In this document: positions 1-9,106 of the stretch, piece after piece
Numbering within the stretch: position 1 is the stretch's first letter
Layout: every line of letters starts with the position of its first letter
From: Bacteroidota bacterium
GTDB lineage: Bacteria; Bacteroidota; Bacteroidia; Chitinophagales; Chitinophagaceae
Reading direction: 5' to 3'
DNA: 53,171 nt
Assembly (NCBI GenBank): GCA_016868475.1
Contig: VGGU01000010.1
Location: 1 to 53,171 of the forward strand
Notes under the pieces: generated by a model
Told to the model about the DNA's origin: nothing
The model's database searches: none
Seen by the model: the letters and a program-made list of their open reading frames with translations, nothing else
Program-made: the position numbers and the translations under genes

Positions 1-100
1 TTTTTGATACACAAATGTACCCCTGCTGCCTGATACCGAGCGTCAATTTCTGTTAATTTTCCACAAACGGTCTTTTCTACATTTTAGTGGGACCAACCTG

Positions 101-919
101 TTACTCAACACTTACATTAAAGTCCCGCAAGGCCTCGTTTAAGCTGGTTTTTAAGTCAGTACTAGGTTTTCGTTGTCCAATGATCAATGCGCAACTGACT
201 CCATAGGATCCTGCTTGAAAATCCTTAGTGTATGAGCCTGGGATTACCACACTCCTGGCAGGAACACGTCCTTTATACTCAACAGGAGAGACTCCTGTAA
301 CATCAATGATTTTTGTAGATTGAGTTAATACCACATTAGCTCCCAGTACAGCTTCGCGTTCCACAATAACCCCCTCTACCACAATACAACGGCTACCAAT
401 AAAACAGCCGTCTTCAATAATTACCGGAGAGGCTTGCAAAGGCTCTAACACCCCACCGATTCCTACTCCTCCACTTAAGTGAACATTTTTCCCAATCTGC
501 GCACAACTTCCCACGGTAGCCCAGGTATCCACCATTGTTCCTTGATCAACGTAAGCCCCAATGTTTACATAGGAAGGCATCAATACTACTTGCGAAGCCA
601 GATAGGAACCATAACGAGCAATAGCGTGTGGCACCGCCCTTACGCCCAATTCTTTGAAATCTTTTTTCAACAACATTTTATCGTAGAAAGTAAATGGTGG
701 CAGGTCCCAGGTTTGCATGGGTTGAATAGCAAAGTATAAAAGAATTGCTTGTTTGACCCATTCATTGACCTGCCAACCACATTCCGTAGGGGAGGCTACA
801 CGAAGTTGGCCCTTGTCCACTGCATCTATAACTCCACGAACGGCCTCCTGATAAACAGTTTCCTTAAGTAATTCTCGGTTTGACCAGGCTGCTTGGATTT
901 GTTGTTTCATTTGTTCCAT
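101..919 (-). CDS. dapD: 2,3,4,5-tetrahydropyridine-2,6-dicarboxylate N-succinyltransferase
   Basis: Cytoplasmic acyltransferase of the succinylase branch of diaminopimelate/lysine synthesis; it transfers succinyl from succinyl-CoA to tetrahydrodipicolinate. The 272-aa length is normal for the family. An N-terminal helical domain is followed by a left-handed beta-helix of hexapeptide repeats from about residue 105 to 225, including the stretch DTWATVGSCAQIGKNVHLSG and the later IIEDGCFIGSRCIVVEGVIV. The start is the ATG at 919; an in-frame ATG three codons later is a possible alternative. It is transcribed away from the glycosyltransferase gene across a 60-bp gap. dapB, another gene of the pathway, lies about 7.5 kb away in the same window but not in the same operon. 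Confidence 0.96.
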   Translation of the reverse strand: MEQMKQQIQAAWSNRELLKETVYQEAVRGVIDAVDKGQLRVASPTECGWQVNEWVKQAILLYFAIQPMQTWDLPPFTFYDKMLLKKDFKELGVRAVPHAIARYGSYLASQVVLMPSYVNIGAYVDQGTMVDTWATVGSCAQIGKNVHLSGGVGIGGVLEPLQASPVIIEDGCFIGSRCIVVEGVIVEREAVLGANVVLTQSTKIIDVTGVSPVEYKGRVPARSVVIPGSYTKDFQAGSYGVSCALIIGQRKPSTDLKTSLNEALRDFNVSVE

Positions 920-967
920 AGTAACGAAATTAGTAATTCAAAAGAAAGTATCTCAGATTGACGACCG

Positions 968-975
968 TATCTTTG
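968..975 (+). promoter_or_regulatory. -7 box (TATCTTTG) of glycosyltransferase gene
   Basis: A perfect match to the Bacteroidetes -7 consensus TAnnTTTG. No convincing TTTG -33 box is visible. Only 4 nt separate the box from the ATG at 980, so transcription would begin at or next to the start codon, giving a leaderless message. Confidence 0.5.
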
Positions 976-979
976 AAAC

Positions 980-2137
980 ATGCGGATAGCCTTCGATGCA
1001 AAAAGAGCTTTTCATAATAGTACCGGGCTTGGCCATTACAGTAGAACCTTGATCAGCACGCTGGCTACCACGTTTCCGCAAAACCAACACTTTTTAGTGA
1101 ACCCTAAACCTTCTTCTCTTTTTTCTATCGAGGGTCCAAACCTGCATGAGCTAAGGCCTCCTGCTTGGTATCCCGGTTTTTTAAGCAGTTTATGGCGAAC
1201 AAATAGCTGCGTAACCCAATTGGCAAAGCAAGGAGTTCAACTTTATCATGGACTTAGCCATGAAATACCTTTTGGATTGAAAAAAAAGGGTATTGCTTCC
1301 GTTGTTACCATGCACGACTTGATCTTTGAACGCTACCCCAAGCAATATCAATGGATAGACCGAAAAATTTATCGGGCTAAATTCAAGCATGCAATAAAAA
1401 ACGCCGATCTAATTATTGCTATCAGCGAACAAACAAAACAAGACCTCATTGAATATTACCAGACCGATCCTGTAAAAATTCGGATTTGTTATCAAAGCTG
1501 TAACCCTGCTTTTGCTCAACAAATCGAAGAAACTGAAAAAGAAAGAATTCGAAAAAAATATAACCTCCCCCACCGTTTTTTACTGTCAGTTGGATCAATC
1601 ATTGAGAGAAAAAACCTACTGGCCGTTTGCCAAGCAATGGCATTACAGCACAAAGAAGACCGATTGCCATTGGTGGTGATTGGTAATGGGGGAGCTTACA
1701 AGAAAAAAGTAAAAGCTTATCTGACTCAAATCGGACTTGAAAGCCAAGTGATTTTTCTTTCGGACAACCCGGCAAATAAAAAAGATCCTTCTTTTCTTAC
1801 GGCCTTGGATCTACCTGGTATATATCAAAATGCAGCAGGGCTTCTTTATCCTTCTACATTTGAGGGCTTTGGCATTCCTGTTTTGGAGGGCTTATTCAGC
1901 AAAATTCCTGTTATCACCTCTAATCTATCTTGCTTACCTGAGGCAGGAGGTGCAGGAGCTTTTTATGTAAATCCATACATCCCTGAGCAAATCGCAGAGC
2001 AGCTGCAATTAATTTTAAACAACAAAGGATTGGTGGAAAAAAAGATTGAAGCAGGATGGCAACATGCACAACAATTTACACCTTTGAAAACTGCTTCCAA
2101 GGTTATGCAAGTTTATGCCGAACTTATTAATCAATAA
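980..2137 (+). CDS. GT4-family glycosyltransferase
   Basis: Probable retaining GT-B glycosyltransferase (family GT4, glycosyl transferase group 1) that moves a sugar from a nucleotide sugar to a glycan or lipid acceptor; the acceptor cannot be told from sequence. The N-terminal half carries a GLGHYSRTLI motif (the glycine-rich acceptor-side loop) and an HDLIFERYP segment. The C-terminal half begins near LLSVGSIIERKNL and has the family's E-x7-E signature, EGFGIPVLE, at residues 295-303. The 385-aa length is usual. No signal peptide or membrane helix is seen, so it is probably cytoplasmic. Its TAA is directly followed by the ATG of the YrdC-family gene, which indicates cotranscription. Confidence 0.88.
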   Translation: MRIAFDAKRAFHNSTGLGHYSRTLISTLATTFPQNQHFLVNPKPSSLFSIEGPNLHELRPPAWYPGFLSSLWRTNSCVTQLAKQGVQLYHGLSHEIPFGLKKKGIASVVTMHDLIFERYPKQYQWIDRKIYRAKFKHAIKNADLIIAISEQTKQDLIEYYQTDPVKIRICYQSCNPAFAQQIEETEKERIRKKYNLPHRFLLSVGSIIERKNLLAVCQAMALQHKEDRLPLVVIGNGGAYKKKVKAYLTQIGLESQVIFLSDNPANKKDPSFLTALDLPGIYQNAAGLLYPSTFEGFGIPVLEGLFSKIPVITSNLSCLPEAGGAGAFYVNPYIPEQIAEQLQLILNNKGLVEKKIEAGWQHAQQFTPLKTASKVMQVYAELINQ

Positions 2138-2713
2138 ATGGTGTTGAACAACTTTGAATCAGATATTCAGGAATGCCTCACTGTATTAAATAGTGGAGGC
2201 TTGATATTATATCCTACTGATACAGTTTGGGGGATTGGCTGTGATGCTACCAATCCAATGGCCGTGCAAAATATTTTTGATTTAAAGCAACGAGCAGACC
2301 ACAAAGCATTGCTTGTTTTAGTAGCGGAAAAACAAGATATATTCAAGTATGTAGCTGCTCCTGACATGGCCATTTTTAACTATCTGGATTCCTGCGAGCA
2401 ACCCACTACCGTAATATATGATCAGGTCATGGGCTTAGCTGGTGCAATTCTAGGTCAGGATGGTTCAGCCGGAATAAGAATTTGCAAGGACCCCTTCTGC
2501 AATCAACTAATTAAGGAATTTAAAAAACCAATCGTTTCCACTTCTGCAAATGTCTCAGGCAGTCCAACACCGCTCAGCTTTAGCGCCATTGAAGCACCAA
2601 TTGTACGTGGTGTTGACTATGTTGTAAAGTGGAATCAACACCTAGAAAAAAACGGGCAACCATCCAGAATCGTTCGATGGAATGGAAGTCATATTGAAGT
2701 GCTCCGACCTTAA
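2138..2713 (+). CDS. L-threonylcarbamoyladenylate synthase (YrdC/Sua5 family)
   Basis: Single-domain YrdC/Sua5/YciO-family protein of 191 aa. The family makes threonylcarbamoyl-AMP from threonine, bicarbonate and ATP for the t6A37 modification of ANN-decoding tRNAs. The sequence shows the nucleotide-binding core: PTDTVWGIGCDA near residue 26, KQRADHKALLVLV, and the STSAN loop at residues 134-138. It lacks the extra C-terminal Sua5 domain, so it is of YrdC/YciO length; a YciO-like paralogue with a different role cannot be excluded. The start codon follows the glycosyltransferase stop with no gap. The stop codon overlaps the lon stop codon on the opposite strand. Confidence 0.85.
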   Translation: MVLNNFESDIQECLTVLNSGGLILYPTDTVWGIGCDATNPMAVQNIFDLKQRADHKALLVLVAEKQDIFKYVAAPDMAIFNYLDSCEQPTTVIYDQVMGLAGAILGQDGSAGIRICKDPFCNQLIKEFKKPIVSTSANVSGSPTPLSFSAIEAPIVRGVDYVVKWNQHLEKNGQPSRIVRWNGSHIEVLRP

Positions 2714-5112
2714 ACCAGGGCCAATTCTAGTACCTGTCCCATGCTTTTTACATAGTGGAATCGAACGCCTTTTATAAATGCAGGCTCAATTTCTTGTACA
2801 TCCTTCTCGTTGAGCGCACAAAGAATAATCTCTTTTATGCCGGAACGTTTGGCTGCCAGTACTTTTTCTTTGATTCCCCCAACAGGCAAAACCTGTCCGC
2901 GAAGGGTAATCTCTCCCGTCATGGCTAAATGAGACTTGACTTTTTTTCCGGTAAGCACAGAGGCAATGGCCGTCATCATAGTAATGCCGGCACTAGGTCC
3001 GTCCTTAGGCACGGCCCCCTCCGGCACATGTATGTGAATGTTCTGCTGCGTAAACAAGGAAGGATTAATTTTATACTTTTTAGCATTGACTTGCAAATAA
3101 GTCAGTGCGGTTGAGGCACTTTCCTTCATTACATTACCGAGGTTCCCTGTTAGTTTCAATTCTCCTTTTCCCTCGCAACTATTTGCTTCAATAAATAAAA
3201 TGTCACCGCCAACATAGGTCCAGGCAAGTCCTACCGCTACTCCCGGTATGGTAGCCGTTTTATACAAATCATTACTGTAGCGTGCTTTTCCTAATATTTT
3301 TTCAAGAACCGCAGGCCCCAATGAAGACTTTATTTTTTCTTTTAATACCAATTCGCGGGCTTCATAGCGCATGATTGAAGCAATCTGCCTGTCTAACTCC
3401 CTAACGCCACTTTCTCGTGTGTAATCTTGAATAATTCGCTCAATCATTTTGTCGGTAAACCTAATGGGAGTACTCTTTAAACCATGTAATTCTTTTTGTT
3501 TTGGAATAAGATGACGCTTGGCAATTTCAACCTTCTCCTCTACTGCATAACCGCTCAGGTCAATAATTTCCAAACGATCTCTGAGTGCTGGTTGAATTCC
3601 CTGTAGATTATTTGCTGTAGCAATGAACAGGACTTTGCTCAAATCATATTCCAGCTCTAAATAATTATCATAGAAGCTGCTGTTTTGTTCGGGGTCCAAC
3701 ACCTCCAATAATGCAGAGGAAGGATCTCCTCTGAAATCATTCCCTATTTTGTCAATTTCATCAAGGATCATCACAGGATTAGAGGACTGAACTTTTCGAA
3801 TGGATTGAAGTATGCGCCCTGGCATTGCCCCTATATATGTTTTGCGATGTCCTCTTACTTCACTCTCATCATGAAGACCACCCAAGCTGTGTCTTATATA
3901 CTTTCGTCCTAATGCATTAGCTATACTTTTTCCCAAAGATGTTTTACCAATACCGGGAGGACCAACAAAACAAAGTATAGGACTTTTCATATCCCCCTTT
4001 AATTTCAATACAGCCAGGTGCTCTAAGATTCTTTCCTTGATTCGTTTCATTCCATAATGATCCTTATCCAGAGTAACCAAGGCTTTTTTCAAATCATAAT
4101 GATCAGTGGTATACGTTTCCCAAGGCAAATCCAACATCAGGTCAAGATGATTGTACACTACTGAATAATCAGGAGTGCTGGGGTGCATCCGCTCCAGTTT
4201 TTCCACTCCCTTTTGAAATGCAAGTTTTGCAGATTCAGGCCAACTCTTTTGTTCAGCCTTCCTCTGCATCTCCCGAATCTCCTGAACATTGGAATCACCT
4301 CCTAGTTCTTCTTTAATGCTTTTAAGTTGCTGCTGCAAAAAGTATTCACGCTGCTGTTTATCTAACTCGGTTCGAGTTTTGGCAGTGACTTTGTTTTTCA
4401 GCTCAGCAAACTGTAATTCTTTCTGCAAGAGTTGCATTAATAAATCCGCTCGTTGCCGGATGGGATCTATTTCAAGCAAGCGCTGCTTTTCTATGATTTC
4501 TGTGTTCAGATTACTGGAAACAAAATGAATGAGAAAAACAGGATTTTCAATATTGCGGAGAATGATCCCCGCCTCTGCAGGAATATTGGGGGATAATTGA
4601 ATAATTTGTGCAGCCAGCTCCTTGATATTGGCTATGTAGGCGTTGAAATCTTCGTCTGTTGGGGCTTGTTCGTCTTTTAATATAGTAATAGCAGCCTTGA
4701 AATAAGGGTCTTCTTCAATTATGGAGTTGATCTTGAATCTAACCTTGCCTTGAATGATGATAGTGGTACCTCCATCTGGCATCTTGATCAGTTTCACAAT
4801 TTTGGCCACCGTTCCAATCTGTACCAAGTCCGCAATTCCAGGATCTTCTGTGTTGCTGTCTTTCTGCGCCACTACTCCAATCAACTTATCTCCCTTATAG
4901 GCGTCTTGTACAGCTTTGATGCTTTTGTCTCTGCCTACGGTAATTGGAATAACCACACCCGGAAATAGCACGGTATTACGAAGCGGTAAAATTGGAATGG
5001 TATCAGGGACAACAAGTTCTTGGCCATCTTCCTGCCCTCCTTCATTTAATGGGATTATAGGTAAAAAGTCCATTTCCTCCTCGGGACCCAATAGTAGTTT
5101 GTTTACTTGCAT
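2710..5112 (-). CDS. lon: ATP-dependent protease La (Lon)
   Basis: Cytoplasmic AAA+ serine protease that degrades misfolded and regulatory proteins. Domain order in 800 aa: an N-terminal LON substrate-binding domain (about 35-230, starting IPILPLRNTVLFPG), a coiled-coil linker, an AAA+ module with Walker A GPPGIGKT at 384-391 and Walker B MILDEIDKIG, and a C-terminal S16 protease domain. The catalytic Ser-Lys dyad is S707 in DGPSAG and K750 in GGIKEKV, with the 43-residue spacing seen in E. coli Lon. The start is the ATG at 5112. The gene converges on the YrdC-family gene. No heat-shock-type promoter element was recognised in the 120-bp upstream gap. Confidence 0.97.
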   Translation of the reverse strand: MQVNKLLLGPEEEMDFLPIIPLNEGGQEDGQELVVPDTIPILPLRNTVLFPGVVIPITVGRDKSIKAVQDAYKGDKLIGVVAQKDSNTEDPGIADLVQIGTVAKIVKLIKMPDGGTTIIIQGKVRFKINSIIEEDPYFKAAITILKDEQAPTDEDFNAYIANIKELAAQIIQLSPNIPAEAGIILRNIENPVFLIHFVSSNLNTEIIEKQRLLEIDPIRQRADLLMQLLQKELQFAELKNKVTAKTRTELDKQQREYFLQQQLKSIKEELGGDSNVQEIREMQRKAEQKSWPESAKLAFQKGVEKLERMHPSTPDYSVVYNHLDLMLDLPWETYTTDHYDLKKALVTLDKDHYGMKRIKERILEHLAVLKLKGDMKSPILCFVGPPGIGKTSLGKSIANALGRKYIRHSLGGLHDESEVRGHRKTYIGAMPGRILQSIRKVQSSNPVMILDEIDKIGNDFRGDPSSALLEVLDPEQNSSFYDNYLELEYDLSKVLFIATANNLQGIQPALRDRLEIIDLSGYAVEEKVEIAKRHLIPKQKELHGLKSTPIRFTDKMIERIIQDYTRESGVRELDRQIASIMRYEARELVLKEKIKSSLGPAVLEKILGKARYSNDLYKTATIPGVAVGLAWTYVGGDILFIEANSCEGKGELKLTGNLGNVMKESASTALTYLQVNAKKYKINPSLFTQQNIHIHVPEGAVPKDGPSAGITMMTAIASVLTGKKVKSHLAMTGEITLRGQVLPVGGIKEKVLAAKRSGIKEIILCALNEKDVQEIEPAFIKGVRFHYVKSMGQVLELALV

Positions 5113-5233
5113 AACTTATAATGGCAGATTGTCACCCCTGTTTGACGGTTTGGGTGCAAAAATGGGATAGTTTGCCGAAATTCAATATTTCAACAATCAT
5201 GCCCTTGAACCAAAACTGACAAAATTGGTTGAA

Positions 5234-5818
5234 TTAGAAGAAAGTAAGCCCCAGTGACAGCTGAAATCCCTGGTTCAGCCATTTACTGTCATTGGTGAGA
5301 TCATTGATGTCGGTTAGGCCAATAAAATACCGTCCATTAAGCCTAATAGCCCCCGCTTTAATCTGTACACCTCCCAATAAAGAGAAATCACCTTTTTTGA
5401 ATGCGTTACCGGTATTTTGCAATAACGAGTTATTCTTATCGATCAATACACCGTATTGAGGACCTGCCTGCAAGCTGATAAATCCACCACTACCTACTCG
5501 ATAGTTCAACAATATAGGAACAGAAAGGTAATCCAGTTTAACACTGGTCATCCCATTGAACACGTTGCCCAGAAGATTATTATAGCTGGTGTCCAAACGA
5601 GTGTTGTATTGGTTGATCAACAGTTCAGGTTGCAGATATAATTTCTTGGATAATTTAATCTCTGCAAATCCACCCAACGCATAACCAGATCTGAATTGAT
5701 CCTTAAAAGACTTGCCCTCTACTTTTGTAACATTAGCTCCTCCCTTTACCCCTACATGGAACTGAGCAAATACAGGACAAGAAACCATTACTAGTAAGAC
5801 CAATAACATTTTTCGCAT
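5234..5818 (-). CDS. Outer-membrane beta-barrel protein (porin family)
   Basis: Secreted small barrel protein of 194 aa. The first 19 residues form a signal peptide (MRKMLLVLLVMVSCPVFAQ). The mature part consists of alternating amphipathic strands with KLYLQPELLINQ and VPILLNYRVGSGGFISLQAGPQYG, typical of the outer-membrane beta-barrel family PF13568 common in Bacteroidetes, and ends in an aromatic residue (LGLTFF), as expected for BAM-dependent insertion. No specific function or ligand can be assigned. It diverges from parA across 221 bp. A perfect TAnnTTTG box lies 21 nt upstream of its ATG. Confidence 0.82.
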   Translation of the reverse strand: MRKMLLVLLVMVSCPVFAQFHVGVKGGANVTKVEGKSFKDQFRSGYALGGFAEIKLSKKLYLQPELLINQYNTRLDTSYNNLLGNVFNGMTSVKLDYLSVPILLNYRVGSGGFISLQAGPQYGVLIDKNNSLLQNTGNAFKKGDFSLLGGVQIKAGAIRLNGRYFIGLTDINDLTNDSKWLNQGFQLSLGLTFF

Positions 5819-5839
5819 AATCTTGATTTTTCAGATAGA

Positions 5840-5847
5840 CAAATATA
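5840..5847 (-). promoter_or_regulatory. -7 box (TATATTTG) of barrel-protein gene
   Basis: A perfect TAnnTTTG on the minus strand, 21 nt before the ATG at 5818, which would leave a leader of roughly 15 nt. It lies in the 221-bp divergent region shared with parA. The -33 TTTG element is not obvious. Confidence 0.5.
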
Positions 5848-5968
5848 CCCCGTACTAATGCTGCATCTCCCCGGTATATTATCCACCAGATGTTAATCTT
5901 TTGAAAACAATTCAATGGCAGTGATTGTTGGAAAAGCGCGCAGAGCTATAAATATAGTGGGCAAAACT

Positions 5969-5976
5969 TATTTTTG
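5969..5976 (+). promoter_or_regulatory. -7 box (TATTTTTG) of parAB operon
   Basis: A perfect TAnnTTTG on the plus strand, about 63 nt before the parA ATG. This is the best promoter candidate for the parA-parB-DUF5683-dapB run. It implies a leader of about 55 nt, in which I see no parS-like palindrome. Confidence 0.5.
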
Positions 5977-6039
5977 CGGTCTTATCCGGAACTATCATCT
6001 TTATAGCTAACAAACACAACCCAAGGAAGTTCAGTAGAC

Positions 6040-6843
6040 ATGGCAAGAATTATAGGTGTAGCAAATCAAAAAGGAGGAGTGGGGAAAACCACCACGGCAA
6101 TCAACCTGGCAGCTAGTTTTGCCGTGTTGGAATATAAAACACTATTGGTAGATGCAGATCCTCAAGCCAACAGTACTACAGGTGTAGGATTTGACCTTCA
6201 CAATGTAACGCAGAGTCTATATGACTGCATGATCAACCAGACTCGTGCACGGGATGTGATTTTAAAAACTGAAATTCCAAATCTGGAACTCATTCCTTCG
6301 CATATTGATCTGGTAGGAGCTGAAATTGAAATGATCAATCATCCCAACCGAGAAATGGTGCTTAAATCCATGCTCGACTCCGTTCGAAATGAATATGATT
6401 TTATCATCATCGATTGCTCCCCTTCACTGGGATTAATTACTGTCAACGCATTGACCGCCGCCGATGCAGTGGTAATTCCAGTACAAGCTGAATTTTTTGC
6501 ATTGGAAGGGTTGGGAAAATTGCTCAACACCATAAAAATTGTACAAAGCAGATTAAATACTGAACTGGTCATTGAAGGAATTCTAATGACTATGTACGAT
6601 GGAAGGCTTCGTCTTTGCAACCAAGTAGTGAGCGAAGTGAGAAGACATTTTGAAGACATGGTTTTTACCACCATTGTACATCGTAATGCAAGACTGGCAG
6701 AAGCACCAAGCACCGGAAAACCTGTAATCCTCTACGATGCCAACAGTAAAGGGGCGGCTAACTATTTGAACTTGGCAAAAGAGATTCTGCAAAAAAATAA
6801 CCTTACGCGTATCAAGAATGAGGAGCGTATCCTCGAACCCTAA
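6040..6843 (+). CDS. parA: Chromosome-partitioning ATPase ParA (Soj)
   Basis: Deviant Walker A (MinD/ParA) ATPase that binds DNA non-specifically as an ATP dimer and drives segregation of ParB-parS complexes. The 267-aa protein has the signature KGGVGKTT at residues 11-18 with the invariant lysines K11 and K16, a switch I region around [12 protein letters not shown], and Walker B-like [14 protein letters not shown]. Length and motifs match the chromosomal Soj-like group rather than the longer plasmid ParA type with an N-terminal HTH. parB follows after 3 nt, the usual chromosomal arrangement. Confidence 0.95.
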   Translation: MARIIGVANQKGGVGKTTTAINLAASFAVLEYKTLLVDADPQANSTTGVGFDLHNVTQSLYDCMINQTRARDVILKTEIPNLELIPSHIDLVGAEIEMINHPNREMVLKSMLDSVRNEYDFIIIDCSPSLGLITVNALTAADAVVIPVQAEFFALEGLGKLLNTIKIVQSRLNTELVIEGILMTMYDGRLRLCNQVVSEVRRHFEDMVFTTIVHRNARLAEAPSTGKPVILYDANSKGAANYLNLAKEILQKNNLTRIKNEERILEP

Positions 6844-6846
6844 GCA

Positions 6847-7764
6847 ATGAGCACACCAAAACTAAATAAAGACCAACTGGGAAAAGGTATTCGTTCTTTA
6901 TTACAAAGCATCGATACTGATCTCAAAACTACTAGTGGCCAATTAAAGCCCTCCGTTGTAGAGCATGTTACTTCAAGCTCCAGGATAGCTATTCAGGACA
7001 TTGAGCCAAATCCCAAACAGCCCCGCCGTGATTTTGAAGAGTCCGCTCTGCAGGAATTAGCCGCATCCATCAAAACACACGACATCATTCAACCGGTAAC
7101 GGTTTCAAAACTCTCCAATGGTAAATTCAGATTAATAGCCGGAGAACGTCGGTGGCGCGCGGCAAAATTAGCTGGCTTAAAAGATATTCCTGCTTTTGTT
7201 CGTCAAGCCAATGATCAACAATTACTCGAGCTGGCACTGTTAGAGAATTTACAACGTGAGGACCTCAATGCCATGGAAGTAGCGCTCAGCTATAAGCGTA
7301 TGATGGACGAACTGGAGTATACGCAAGAACAAGTGGCCGATCGTATGGGTAAGGACAGAAGCACTGTAGCCAATGTGATTCGCTTACTTAAGCTTCCACC
7401 AGACATACAATTGGCAGTCCGTAAAGGTTCTCTTTCCATGGGTCATGCCAGAGCCTTGATTGCATTGGAGCTTGTGGATGCACAACTTGTTGCGTTTAAA
7501 GAAATCGTGGCAAAAGGTTTATCTGTTCGTCAGACTGAGGCACTGGTGCAGCAATTGAAAAAGCAATTGCCTGCTGTTAAAAAAACTAAAAATTCTAACC
7601 ACTCCTCTCCATACCGAAGAATTGAAGATAAATTAGCAACACACTTCAGCACCCGGGTAAAGATTAAACAAAGTAAACGTGGCGATGGTCAGCTGATCAT
7701 TGAATATTATACCACTGAGGAGCTTAATAAGATTCTTGGGCAACTGAACGTTCCATTGGACTAA
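6847..7764 (+). CDS. parB: Chromosome-partitioning protein ParB
   Basis: Centromere-binding CTPase of the ParABS system, 305 aa. The N-terminal ParB/Srx domain begins near residue 50 (IAIQDIEPNPKQPRRDF) and contains the CTP-binding GERRWRAAKLAG motif at 99-110. The helix-turn-helix DNA-binding domain follows at about 159-184 (QEQVADRMGKDRSTVANVIR), and a short C-terminal dimerisation domain ends the protein. The N-terminal LGKGIRSLL stretch is the expected ParA-stimulating region. The stop overlaps the start of the DUF5683 gene by one base, so translation is probably coupled. No parS copy is apparent nearby. Confidence 0.95.
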   Translation: MSTPKLNKDQLGKGIRSLLQSIDTDLKTTSGQLKPSVVEHVTSSSRIAIQDIEPNPKQPRRDFEESALQELAASIKTHDIIQPVTVSKLSNGKFRLIAGERRWRAAKLAGLKDIPAFVRQANDQQLLELALLENLQREDLNAMEVALSYKRMMDELEYTQEQVADRMGKDRSTVANVIRLLKLPPDIQLAVRKGSLSMGHARALIALELVDAQLVAFKEIVAKGLSVRQTEALVQQLKKQLPAVKKTKNSNHSSPYRRIEDKLATHFSTRVKIKQSKRGDGQLIIEYYTTEELNKILGQLNVPLD

Positions 7765-8357
7765 TGAAAAGGCTGCAACAAAGCACAATCTTCTTTTTTC
7801 TTTTATTAACTGTACCACAGTATAGTTGGTCACAAGTAGCAGGTCTATTGCCCAAAGACCATAACAAATACGATTCAGCACAGGCGGCGCATAGTCCGCG
7901 AAAAGCGGCCATCCGCTCTGCTTTGTTACCTGGATTGGGGCAGATATATAATAAAAAATACTGGAAGCTCCCATTGGTATATGGTGCCCTCGGCGCAAGC
8001 GGCGCTGTATTTGTATATAACATGGCCAATTATCGTGATACGCGTTTTGCTTATCGGGTAAAATATAATATGCGTGTTAACCGGACAGATTCCTTGTTAT
8101 TCAATACTATCAAATCCAATTTGCAACCACTTCCCGAAGAAAGTCTTCGCTATTACCGGGATCAGTTCAGGAGAGATATAGATTATTCAGTTTTATTTTT
8201 TCTTCTACTATGGGGACTCAATGTGGTGGATGCTTCTGTTGATGCGCACCTTAAAACATTTGATGTAGGTCCTGATCTTAGCTTTCAATTAAAGGCTGGC
8301 TATAGCGAAATAGCCGGGACCAATGGCGTAAGCCTTCGATTGCAATTAGGAAAATAA
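7764..8357 (+). CDS. DUF5683-domain membrane protein
   Basis: Protein of unknown function, 197 aa. A cleavable signal peptide (about 1-23) is followed by the hallmark segment SALLPGLGQIYNKKYWKLP, a probable membrane helix (LVYGALGASGAVFVYNM), a second one near FFLLLWGLNVVDASVDAHL, and a strand-like C-terminus (SLRLQL). This pattern matches the DUF5683 family of Bacteroidetes, which is commonly found downstream of parB. The start ATG shares its A with the parB stop codon, so it is probably cotranscribed with parAB and dapB. A role linking envelope and chromosome segregation would be speculation. Confidence 0.8.
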   Translation: MKRLQQSTIFFFLLLTVPQYSWSQVAGLLPKDHNKYDSAQAAHSPRKAAIRSALLPGLGQIYNKKYWKLPLVYGALGASGAVFVYNMANYRDTRFAYRVKYNMRVNRTDSLLFNTIKSNLQPLPEESLRYYRDQFRRDIDYSVLFFLLLWGLNVVDASVDAHLKTFDVGPDLSFQLKAGYSEIAGTNGVSLRLQLGK

Positions 8358-8381
8358 CAAGTATAATTGAATTCTGTAAGT

Positions 8382-9101
8382 ATGAAAATTGCATTAATTG
8401 GTTATGGCAAAATGGGCAAAGCCATCGAAGAAATTGCGCTGCAGCAAGGACATGAAATTGTCTTAAAAATAAATAGTCAAAACAAGGAAGAATTGTTCAA
8501 CGCCCCTACCCTGCAACAAGCAGATGTGGCTATTGAATTCACTGCCCCGGACAGTGCTATAAAAAATATTGAATGCTGTTTGCAAGCCGGAGTTCCTATT
8601 GTTTGCGGCACCACTGGTTGGACTCATGAATTGCCCGCCATGCTTGCTCGTTGTGAGGCCTTGAACGGAAGCATGGTCTATGCCAGCAATTTTAGCATTG
8701 GCGTAAACTTATTTTTTGAATTGAATAAAAAATTGACAACGCTGATGGCTCCTCATCCACAGTACGAAGTGATACTTGAGGAAATTCATCATACACAAAA
8801 AAAAGATGCCCCCAGCGGAACAGCCCTGAGCTTAGCTGAACAAATCTTAGCACAAAACAAAAAAAAGAAACAGTGGGTAAATGATATCAGTGATAATCCA
8901 GCAGACCTTGAGATTATCAGCCAGCGAATTGATCCTACACCGGGAACACACCGCGTTAAATATGCATCCGTTGTAGATGATATAGAAATTACGCATACCG
9001 CTCACAATCGCACTGGCTTTGCAGCAGGTGCTATACTAGCCGCTATGTTTATACAAGGCAAGAAAGGAACCTATACGATGAGAGAAGTGTTAGGCCTTTG
9101 A
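8382..9101 (+). CDS. dapB: 4-hydroxy-tetrahydrodipicolinate reductase
   Basis: NAD(P)H-dependent reductase that converts hydroxytetrahydrodipicolinate to tetrahydrodipicolinate in lysine/diaminopimelate synthesis. With the ATG at 8382 the protein is 239 aa and begins MKIALIGYGKMGKAI, placing the Rossmann GxGxMG motif at residues 7-12. A TTG 15 nt upstream would add five unlikely residues. The C-terminal substrate-binding domain carries the signature HHTQKKDAPSGTA with H136, H137 and K140 as likely active-site residues. It is at the short end of the family. It follows the DUF5683 gene by 24 nt and ends 5 nt from a convergent gene. Confidence 0.96.
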   Translation: MKIALIGYGKMGKAIEEIALQQGHEIVLKINSQNKEELFNAPTLQQADVAIEFTAPDSAIKNIECCLQAGVPIVCGTTGWTHELPAMLARCEALNGSMVYASNFSIGVNLFFELNKKLTTLMAPHPQYEVILEEIHHTQKKDAPSGTALSLAEQILAQNKKKKQWVNDISDNPADLEIISQRIDPTPGTHRVKYASVVDDIEITHTAHNRTGFAAGAILAAMFIQGKKGTYTMREVLGL

Positions 9102-9106
9102 ACAAA

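Noticed and set aside
5208-5230. AACCAA/TTGGTT inverted repeat after the barrel-protein gene
   Set aside because: The 6-bp stem with an 11-nt loop is weak and no T run follows on the minus strand, so I do not call it a terminator.
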